Notes under the pieces: model-generated
What the model was told of the DNA's origin: nothing
The model's database searches: none
What the model saw: the letters and a program-made list of their open reading frames with translations, nothing else
From: Propionibacterium sp.
GTDB lineage: Bacteria; Actinomycetota; Actinomycetes; Propionibacteriales; Propionibacteriaceae
NCBI GenBank assembly: GCA_012517405.1
Contig: JAAYVB010000001.1
Span: 223,042-287,041, forward strand
Length of the DNA: 64,000 bases
Direction: 5' to 3'
In this document: positions 9,027 to 16,326 of the stretch, one piece after another
Layout: each line of letters opens with the position of its first letter
Position numbering within the stretch: the first letter of the stretch is position 1
Position numbers and translations under genes: made by a program

Positions 9027-11182
9027 TCGGCTCGCTGCGCAACTCGATCGCCACGGCTGTCGCTGCTTTTCTGGGCGCGGTTCCCCTGGTCCAGCTGAGT
9101 GCCGACCCCCGGCTGTTGCCCGGCGCGGCTGTGGTGGTGGTCGTCCTGACCGGGCTGGGCTGGCTGGCTCGCCGGCTGTCCCGCCTGACCTGGCCGGGCA
9201 CAGTGGCACAGCTGCTGGCGGGCTTCATCATGGTGTGGATCGGATCGGCGTCCGCGTCCGGCGCGGCCGGCCAGACCCGGCCCTGGCAGGTCTTCGCTCT
9301 GACCTGGAATCAGGCCGGCGCGCACATCTACGGCCAGTCGGTCCCGATGGCCGCCGACGACGCCACTCTCGTGCTGCTGTTGACCGGCGTCGGCGTGCTC
9401 ACGATCGCGATCGATCTGGCCTTCATCGCAGTGCGCAGCGTTCTGCTGGCGGCACTGCCGCTGCTGGGCGGCTATCTCACCTCGATGATCGTGCTGGACG
9501 AGGCCGTGGGCATCGGTTCGATCGTGGCGGTCTGCTCAGGCTGGCTGCTACTGCTGGCCTCCCGCACGATCGATCACGAGCAGCGCTGGCCACGCGGACT
9601 CAGCAGCAAGGACGACGCGAAGTTCAATGCGCGCGGCTTCACCGGGCTTGCCGCCGGCCTGGGGATCGTCTCGATCGCCACCGCAGTGGTTGCGGGCTTG
9701 GCGATACCGCCCGATGGCCAGAGCTGGCTGCCCCGGGGCAACGTGGGCAACAATCAGTCGATCGATCTGATCGACCCCACGATCCAGCTCAACGAGAACC
9801 TGCATCGTCCCGACGAACGACCGGTACTGTCGTACACCACCTCGGCCCCGGACGGCGTGCGGCTGCGCAGCACCGCGTTGACCGCGATGAATGCCGATGG
9901 CTGGCAGCTGCAACAGATGGACCTGCTGCCGGGCACCCCGGAGGCACCCTCATTGAGTGGCACACAGACCCCTGTCACCACGCAGATCGCGATCGGCGAT
10001 TTCCAGTCGAACTATCTCCCGGCCCCCTATCTCCCGCTGAGCTGGGATGTCGATGGATCGTGGAGCTACGATCCGCGCACCCTCACCGTGCTCAATGTCG
10101 ACCGGCGCCGCAACAATCAGGCCGTGGCCGGACTCTCGTACTCGGTCGACAGCCTGCTGGCCCAGCCCGACGCCGACGAATTGGCGAATGCGACGGCGGA
10201 CAGCATCGATGACACCGGCCTGGACGACGACGTGCCTTCCGAGATCATCGACCTCGCCCATCAGATCACCGACGGCGCGCAAAGCGACGGCGCGAAGGCG
10301 CTGGCGCTGCAGAACTGGCTGAACGATCCCGCTCGGTTCACCTACGATCTGAACGCGCCGGAGGGCACCGGCTACGAGGTGCTGGTGAACTTCTTGTTCA
10401 ACGACCGTCGCGGATACTGCATCCATTTCGCTTCGTCGATGGCGCTGATGGCCAAAGCCGTGGGAATCCCGGCCCGAGTCGCGGTCGGGTTCACCGCGGG
10501 CACCCAGCAGGCGGACGGCTCCTGGCTGGTAACCTCGCACAATATGCATGCCTGGCCGGAGCTCTACTTCGCCGGCCTCGGCTGGGTCGGTTTCGAACCG
10601 ACGGTCTCGCTGGGCAGCCAGCAGCCGCCGCAGACCGAGCCCGCTCCGCAGACCCCCGAGGCCGAGCCGACTCCGCAGGCGCCGGAGAACCCCGAAGACA
10701 CTCCCGCTCCCGATGTGCCGGCCCCGCTGCCCTCGCCGATCGCGGGAATATCGATCGATCCGCGGGTGCTCGCTGGCATACTGGCCGGCCTGGTGGCCCT
10801 GGCAAGCCCAGCGCTGGCGCGGATGGGCATCCGGCGCAAGCGCCTGGCGTCCAGCGACGCCGGCGACCGGGTGGCCGGCGCCTGGCGCGAGCTGCAGGCA
10901 ACTGCGGTGGATCTGGGCATGCCCTGGCCCGCGGCGACCCCGCGGCAGGTGGCCGCCATGGCGTGGCCCGGGTTGGATGCCGAGGGACGAGCCGCTTTGC
11001 GCCGCATCGCCCTACTGGTGGAACGACGACGCTACGCCGCTGCCCCGCCGCCGGTGGCCGAGGTGGCCACCGATGTGGGCCTGATCAGCGCGCAGTGGTA
11101 TTCGTCGGTCAGCAAGGGCAGGCGGCTGGCCGCCCGCATGTTGCCCAGATCGCTGTTTCTCGGACGCAAGAGGCGCGTCTGA
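9023..11182 (+). CDS. TgpA-like transglutaminase-fold membrane protein (DUF3488/transglutaminase-like)
   Basis: A 719-aa integral membrane protein. A block of N-terminal transmembrane helices (about residues 1-225) precedes an extracytoplasmic transglutaminase-like domain carrying catalytic Cys466 in GYCIHFASS and His509 in HNMHAWPE, with a downstream acidic partner in GFEPT. A Pro/Glu-rich linker, one more membrane helix and a cytoplasmic tail complete it. The ATG overlaps the DUF58 stop. Relatives are thought to be envelope enzymes; the substrate here is unknown. Confidence 0.87.
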   Translation: MIGSLRNSIATAVAAFLGAVPLVQLSADPRLLPGAAVVVVVLTGLGWLARRLSRLTWPGTVAQLLAGFIMVWIGSASASGAAGQTRPWQVFALTWNQAGAHIYGQSVPMAADDATLVLLLTGVGVLTIAIDLAFIAVRSVLLAALPLLGGYLTSMIVLDEAVGIGSIVAVCSGWLLLLASRTIDHEQRWPRGLSSKDDAKFNARGFTGLAAGLGIVSIATAVVAGLAIPPDGQSWLPRGNVGNNQSIDLIDPTIQLNENLHRPDERPVLSYTTSAPDGVRLRSTALTAMNADGWQLQQMDLLPGTPEAPSLSGTQTPVTTQIAIGDFQSNYLPAPYLPLSWDVDGSWSYDPRTLTVLNVDRRRNNQAVAGLSYSVDSLLAQPDADELANATADSIDDTGLDDDVPSEIIDLAHQITDGAQSDGAKALALQNWLNDPARFTYDLNAPEGTGYEVLVNFLFNDRRGYCIHFASSMALMAKAVGIPARVAVGFTAGTQQADGSWLVTSHNMHAWPELYFAGLGWVGFEPTVSLGSQQPPQTEPAPQTPEAEPTPQAPENPEDTPAPDVPAPLPSPIAGISIDPRVLAGILAGLVALASPALARMGIRRKRLASSDAGDRVAGAWRELQATAVDLGMPWPAATPRQVAAMAWPGLDAEGRAALRRIALLVERRRYAAAPPPVAEVATDVGLISAQWYSSVSKGRRLAARMLPRSLFLGRKRRV

Positions 11183-11199
11183 GCGGCCGGTCGGCGGCT

Positions 11200-12333
11200 T
11201 CAGCCAGCCGCACCGAGCTTGATCAGGCGCATCGCGGTCGCCGCGGCCCGTTCCAGATTGTTGGGGCCGTCGGCCAGTGTATCCGCCAGAGTCCCTGGCC
11301 CGGGCATGATCGGGACGACCGCTTCGAAACCCCGGCCGACCAGGTCGTCGGCGCCACGACCCAGCGTTCCGGCGAAGGCGATGACGGGGACGCCGTAGCG
11401 TCCGGCGACATCGGCAACCCCGGCCGGAGTCTTGCCCGACAGCGTCTGGAAGTCCATGCCGCCTTCACCGGTCAGCACGAAGTCGGCGCCGTCGATCGCC
11501 TCCGCGAGGTGAGCGGCCTCCGCGACGACCTCGGCCCCGCGACGCATCCGGGCGCCGATGGCCAAGAATGCCGCGCCCAAGCCCCCGGCCGCACCGGCGC
11601 CCGGTTCCTCACGCACATCGGGAGCTCCAGCGGCCACCAGCGCCTCGGCCACTTTCTCGAGAATCCCGTCGAGGTAGCGGACATCGTCGGGGCCGGCCCC
11701 CTTCTGCGGACCGAAAACCGCCGCCGACCCATGCGGGCCGAGCAGCGGGTTGGTGACGTCGCACGCGAGGTCGATCTCGACATCGGCCAGCCGAGGATCC
11801 AGCCCGCTGAGATCAGCTCGGTCAAGATCGGCCAGAGCGGCCGGGTTCGGGGCCAGCTCGCTGCCGTCGGCCGCCAGCCATTTCACTCCCAGGCCGGCCA
11901 GCATGCCCGCCCCGCAGTCGGTGGTCGCGCTGCCACCGAGCCCGATGATGAAGCGGTTGGCCGCGTTGTCCAAGGCGTCACGGATCAGATCGGCCACACC
12001 CAATGAGCTACTGTGCAGCACATCTCGTTCGTCCGGGTTGATCTGCCCGATCCCGACCGCACTGGCGACTTCGATGATGACCAGACCGTCGGGTGTCAGG
12101 CCATAGCCAGCCTCAATGGGGCGGCCGAGCGCGTCGTGCGTCGAGATCATCCGCCACCGGCCGTCCAATGCGGAGACCAGTGCGTCGGTGGTTCCCTCGC
12201 CGCCATCGGCCATCGGGACTTCGACGCACTGCGCATCCGGAAACACCGTACGTACGCCTGCGGAGATCGCTGCCGCCGCTTCGGCTGCGGTCATCGATTC
12301 CTTGAACGAGTCCGGCGCCACAACAACTTTCAT
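11200..12333 (-). CDS. Glycerate 2-kinase family protein (GarK/GlxK type)
   Basis: Phosphorylates D-glycerate with ATP, linking glyoxylate/serine-type metabolism to glycolysis. The 377-aa protein starts with the family signature VVAPDSFKESMTA and contains PMADGGEGT near residue 40 and GLGGSATTDCG near the middle, all typical of the GlxK/GarK fold. It is convergent with the transglutaminase-like gene, ending 18 bases from it, and lies downstream of the DUF3040 gene on the same strand. M. tuberculosis has a homologue in the corresponding region. Confidence 0.92.
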   Translation of the reverse strand: MKVVVAPDSFKESMTAAEAAAAISAGVRTVFPDAQCVEVPMADGGEGTTDALVSALDGRWRMISTHDALGRPIEAGYGLTPDGLVIIEVASAVGIGQINPDERDVLHSSSLGVADLIRDALDNAANRFIIGLGGSATTDCGAGMLAGLGVKWLAADGSELAPNPAALADLDRADLSGLDPRLADVEIDLACDVTNPLLGPHGSAAVFGPQKGAGPDDVRYLDGILEKVAEALVAAGAPDVREEPGAGAAGGLGAAFLAIGARMRRGAEVVAEAAHLAEAIDGADFVLTGEGGMDFQTLSGKTPAGVADVAGRYGVPVIAFAGTLGRGADDLVGRGFEAVVPIMPGPGTLADTLADGPNNLERAAATAMRLIKLGAAG

Positions 12334-12417
12334 TCTTGTTACCCGTTATCTCCGCACCTTTGCGGACCTGTGTCGTCAGACGATCTGCGACGCTACCTAC
12401 TTGCTTGCCTCAGATTG

Positions 12418-12789
12418 TCAGAAGCCGCCCTCTTGGCGACGACGCCAACGGTCCTCCATCTTGCCCATGAAGGGCTCAGAATTGGGTGGCGGAGTGCGCT
12501 TACCGCGCGCATCCGAATCCGTGGCTTTGCGCCACGAGCCCAAGGCGATCACGGTGGCAACCAGCATGGCGATGAAACCGATCACGCTGACAGCCCAGCT
12601 CGTCTGCATACCCACAACCAGCAAGACCAGGCCAACCACAAAAAGCACGCCAGCCAATGTTGCCCGGCGCCCATGTATTTGACGAGGGGTGCTGGATGAA
12701 CCGAGGGTCTGAGCGAGTTTCGGATCGTCCGCAGCCAAGGAAGCTTCGAGCTGTTCTAGGAGCCGCTGCTCCTCTTCTGAAAGCGCCAT
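12418..12789 (-). CDS. DUF3040 domain-containing membrane protein
   Basis: A 123-aa protein with a DUF3040-type N-terminus (MALSEEEQRLLEQLEASLAA), two adjacent membrane helices (about residues 43-85) and a basic cytoplasmic tail. DUF3040 proteins are widespread in actinobacteria and often lie near dcw genes; the function is unknown. A ribosome-binding site (GGAGGGGAGG) precedes the ATG. The upstream region carries direct and inverted repeats that may be its promoter. Confidence 0.85.
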   Translation of the reverse strand: MALSEEEQRLLEQLEASLAADDPKLAQTLGSSSTPRQIHGRRATLAGVLFVVGLVLLVVGMQTSWAVSVIGFIAMLVATVIALGSWRKATDSDARGKRTPPPNSEPFMGKMEDRWRRRQEGGF

Positions 12790-12814
12790 TTCCTCCCCTC
12801 CTTTGCCTCGCCGC

Positions 12815-12877
12815 GGTGACCACCTGTGCGGTCACCAAACGTCTTGTTATAAGTGTAGATGGTCTTATAAGTGTAGA
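12815..12877. repeat. Direct and inverted repeats upstream of the DUF3040 gene
   Basis: The 13-mer TTATAAGTGTAGA occurs twice, at 12847-12859 and 12865-12877 (18-bp period). Read toward the DUF3040 gene each copy contains TACACT, a plausible -10 hexamer. Nearer the gene, GGTGACC and GGTCACC form a 7-bp inverted repeat with an 8-base spacer, and GGTGACCACC recurs about 100 bp upstream. The layout suggests a regulated or duplicated promoter, but no regulator is identified. Confidence 0.45.
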
Positions 12878-12927
12878 GGCCCGAAGGTCGCTCTCACGAC
12901 GGCTTGTTACCAAGAGGTGACCACCGC

Positions 12928-14022
12928 CTACCCGCGCAGTGGTTGCGGCGGTCCCTGACCTCCCGTGAGGTAGCGGACGAAAGCCCCGCAGACACCCGGA
13001 CGCCCGGGCCAATCCGCGTACGACATCCCGCACTGCCTTGCGAGGTGTCCGGAACGCGTATCAGGCGCGCCACGCACCGACTCGTGGATCAGTCGGCGAG
13101 GACCGGATCTGACGTCACGGCCACCGTATGCCCACACGTCCAACCCGAGCGGAGAGAGCCCGTTGATGACGGCGCGGCGGACCTCGTCTTCCGGCGCGAT
13201 GCTCCAGGTGTCCGGCGCGACGACGAAGTCCACTTCGACGTAGATCTTCTGCCCGACCTTACCGGCTCGAGTAATCGGGCTGGGGAGGCCGAACTCGGCA
13301 CGAACGGTCTCGATCACGGTGGTGATGCGGGCTGCCAACTCTGGCGGCGGTGCGCCCTCGAGCAGTTCGTTCATCCCGGACCGGATGAGTCGCACCGGCA
13401 CCGCGGCGAGCACCAGGCAGGCAATGATGACAAGGATCGGGTCCGCGAAACGGGCGACATCGCGTAGTGGCGTTGTGAGGAGGATGGCTACCGCGATCGC
13501 GCCCACGAACATGATGACGCTGAGCACTGATCCCGCCTGCCATTGCGACGCCTCGGCGGCAATCAGGTCGGATCCCGGAGCCGACCTGCGCAGCCACCGT
13601 GCGACGCCGAATGCGACCAGCCCGGTGACGAGTCCGTACAAGGATATGACGACAACGTTCACTTCGCTTCCGCCGTCGCGGATGACCACGAGTGCATCTC
13701 CGAGCGCCAGTACGAGCGTCCCGGCCAGCGCGAGCCCTTGAATCACGACCATCAGCGGGGCAAGCGCGTCGCGGCCGAACGGGAAGCGGCGAGTGGGCCC
13801 CGCCGTTGCGGCGCGAGCGGCTTGCAGGGACGCCCACGAGAGGATCAGCCCGACCGCCATATAGGCGCCGTCGAACACGATGATGCGTATGCCGCTCACG
13901 ACGCCCACGGCCAGCGCGGCGATCGCCAGCACCACTGACAAAAGCAGGGATGCTGTGAGAGCACGGAGTTCGCGTCGACGAAGCTCGCTGAGTGCGCTAT
14001 CTCCGACCAGCACACTGCTCAT
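12928..14022 (-). CDS. Cation diffusion facilitator homologue with substituted metal-site residues
   Basis: A 364-aa membrane protein with six predicted helices and a C-terminal cytoplasmic domain, matching the cation-efflux (CDF) architecture. CDF metal sites normally use a D(or H)-x3-D pair in TM2 and H(or D)-x3-D in TM5. Here TM2 has Asp51 but Met55, and TM5 has Glu157 and Trp161. Zinc transport by the usual mechanism is therefore doubtful. The last ~35 residues extend past the usual CDF end. It is on the same strand as, and upstream of, the DUF3040 gene. Confidence 0.75.
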   Translation of the reverse strand: MSSVLVGDSALSELRRRELRALTASLLLSVVLAIAALAVGVVSGIRIIVFDGAYMAVGLILSWASLQAARAATAGPTRRFPFGRDALAPLMVVIQGLALAGTLVLALGDALVVIRDGGSEVNVVVISLYGLVTGLVAFGVARWLRRSAPGSDLIAAEASQWQAGSVLSVIMFVGAIAVAILLTTPLRDVARFADPILVIIACLVLAAVPVRLIRSGMNELLEGAPPPELAARITTVIETVRAEFGLPSPITRAGKVGQKIYVEVDFVVAPDTWSIAPEDEVRRAVINGLSPLGLDVWAYGGRDVRSGPRRLIHESVRGAPDTRSGHLARQCGMSYADWPGRPGVCGAFVRYLTGGQGPPQPLRG

Positions 14023-14157
14023 GGCGTCACCCTAGCCCAATCCAGCGGGAGCCTACGTTCTGAGCCGGGTATCACTCTGAGCGGCCCCGTCGATCGTGTT
14101 ATTCGCACCGTGACCTGTCAGTGATCCCACGATTTGCCGAGCTTCGTTGCCGCGCGG

Positions 14158-16326
14158 CTAGGGATCTATCAGCTCGGCAATGGTGGTCGTCCGGCGTCTG
14201 ATGATGGCTACCGCGCTCGCTGCCAGACCGAGGAGCAGCCAGAACACCAGCTGGAAGACACTGACAGCGGTGCCGCTGGACCCAGTGATCAAGGAGCGCA
14301 TCGCGTCCAGGGCCGGCGCCATCGGGGAGATCGCTCTCACATTGGCGAAGACCCCCGGTATCGCATTGGTGATCATCGGCGCCATGGCCACGATCACCAG
14401 GCCTAGCGAGACGAATCGTCCGGCGCTGCCGAGCCATGCGACCAACGCATGGTTGACCGCCACAAAAGCAAGCCCGGCCAGCAGCGTGATCCCAAGCAGT
14501 CCCATCAGCGTGCCGAACGGCAGACCCATCGCGATCTGACCGATCGCGGTGACTGCCACTGCCTGGATGCCGACCACGATCACCCCTGGCAGCATCGCCT
14601 CGGCGACCAGATAGGCCGATGGACGCGCCGAGCTCAGCAGCTGCTTGCTCAGCGCCCGCACCACCACGAAGGTGGCCATCGCCCCTGCCCACAGCGCGAG
14701 CACCATCAGCGCCGTCGCCCAACCGGTGCCCACGGTCGCGGTACCCAGCAGATTGCCCGTGGCCACCGGCGAGGAGACCACCTCCGACAGGTTCTGGCGA
14801 TCCGAATCGCTGTAGGACGGGATCTGGTCCTTGCCCGCGGCAAGTCCATCGGCGAACTGGCTGGTGCCATCGGCCAGCTGTGCCCCGCCGTCGGCGAGTT
14901 GAGCCATACCGTCCGCCAGCTGTCCGGCACCGTCGTTCAGCTGCGTCATGCCATCGCTGAGCTGCGCGGCACCATCGGCCAACTGGTTCGCACCATCAGC
15001 ACTCTGCTGGATGCCGTCCACCAGCGGTGCCATTCCCGCCGCGAACTCACTCACCCCACCCGACAGCTGTTGGGCGCCCGTCTTCAGGTCCTCGCCACCG
15101 TCGCGCAACTGAGTCAAGGTGTCCAAGACGTTGATCCCGCCTTCGGGAAGCTGGACGCCGGCCAGTTGATCCGGCAGCGCGTCCAGTGTCTGGATGACCG
15201 GACCGAGGGTGTCGTCGGCGCGCACCTGGTTCATTGTGTCGTTGGCACTGCCGATACCGAGCCGGATCGCCTCGTAGTACGAATCGCAGCCACCTTCCAC
15301 GGCCTGCAGGTCCGGCGGGCAGGGGAATCGCCGCGCGAGTTCGTCCCGGCTCATGTCATTGAGGGCCTCCAACTGGGCGACACCGTCCTGCACCTGCCGC
15401 ATCGTCGCGACCGCCTGGTCCAGGCCCTCCTGGTCGCCCGAGATCCGCTGGACGATCTCCACCAGCTGCGGGTAGTCGGCGAGCACATCGATCGCGGGGT
15501 CGACGATCTGATTGATTCCATCGACATACTGCCCGACACCGTCGGACAGTTGCGCTGAGCCGTCGGCCAGCTGAGCGGCACCATCGGGCAGGGCCGCCAC
15601 CGAACCGGCCATGGTGTTCAGGCCGCCGGCCAGCTGGGATGTTCCGCCGGAAAGCTGTGCCGCTCCGTCCGCCGCCTGCCCGACGCCGGCGGCGAGCTGC
15701 CCCGCGCCGCCGGCGCTCTGGTTGAGACCATCGGCCAGCTGCGCACTGCCCTCGGCCAGTTGAGAGGCAGCATCGGCCATCGTGACGAACTGCTCCCCCA
15801 TCTGATTGAAGCCGATGTAGATCTGATCGAGATAGGCCGTCGTCAGCGTTCCATTGAGCACCCGGGCCGCTTCCTGAGCGACCACCTTGCCCAGCGTGGC
15901 ATCGGCGATGCCGGCGACCGGCGAGGTCTCCACCTGGATCGTCGCTTGGTGTGCGTCGGCCGCGGGCCCTGCATATGAGGTTGCGGCCGCCGAGAACTCC
16001 TGCGGGATGACCACCATCGCCGCGTACTTGCCGGTCTTGAGGCCGGCCCGGGCGCCGTCCAGCGTCGCCTGCTCCCAGGCCAGGTTCTGCACTCGGTCCG
16101 AGTCGACCAGTGCTGCGGTGAGCTGGCGTCCCATCGGAACGATCTGCCCGGCCAGCTCGACCGCCTCGTCCTGATTCACCACCGCTGCCCGTACGGTGTC
16201 GAGCCGCTGGTCGCTGCTCCAGGTCGCCCACAGCAGTCCGCCGAGCACCAGCACCGGAACCAGGATCAGGCCCAGCCAGGTCGTCCAGCGGCTCGGTTTG
16301 GCGGCGTTCACTCGTTCGATGGTCAT
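14158..16326 (-). CDS. YhgE/Pip-family membrane protein with heptad QLxxG repeats
   Basis: A 722-aa protein with an N-terminal membrane helix, a large extracytoplasmic region and about five C-terminal membrane helices, the YhgE/Pip (phage infection protein) arrangement also related to ABC-2 permeases. Two blocks of seven-residue repeats (consensus xxQLadG) flank a central helical region, at roughly residues 190-270 and 420-510; such repeats probably form elongated helical or coiled structures outside the cell. The ATG overlaps the stop of the upstream MMPL gene, so the two are co-translated and probably act together in export. Confidence 0.85.
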   Translation of the reverse strand: MTIERVNAAKPSRWTTWLGLILVPVLVLGGLLWATWSSDQRLDTVRAAVVNQDEAVELAGQIVPMGRQLTAALVDSDRVQNLAWEQATLDGARAGLKTGKYAAMVVIPQEFSAAATSYAGPAADAHQATIQVETSPVAGIADATLGKVVAQEAARVLNGTLTTAYLDQIYIGFNQMGEQFVTMADAASQLAEGSAQLADGLNQSAGGAGQLAAGVGQAADGAAQLSGGTSQLAGGLNTMAGSVAALPDGAAQLADGSAQLSDGVGQYVDGINQIVDPAIDVLADYPQLVEIVQRISGDQEGLDQAVATMRQVQDGVAQLEALNDMSRDELARRFPCPPDLQAVEGGCDSYYEAIRLGIGSANDTMNQVRADDTLGPVIQTLDALPDQLAGVQLPEGGINVLDTLTQLRDGGEDLKTGAQQLSGGVSEFAAGMAPLVDGIQQSADGANQLADGAAQLSDGMTQLNDGAGQLADGMAQLADGGAQLADGTSQFADGLAAGKDQIPSYSDSDRQNLSEVVSSPVATGNLLGTATVGTGWATALMVLALWAGAMATFVVVRALSKQLLSSARPSAYLVAEAMLPGVIVVGIQAVAVTAIGQIAMGLPFGTLMGLLGITLLAGLAFVAVNHALVAWLGSAGRFVSLGLVIVAMAPMITNAIPGVFANVRAISPMAPALDAMRSLITGSSGTAVSVFQLVFWLLLGLAASAVAIIRRRTTTIAELIDP

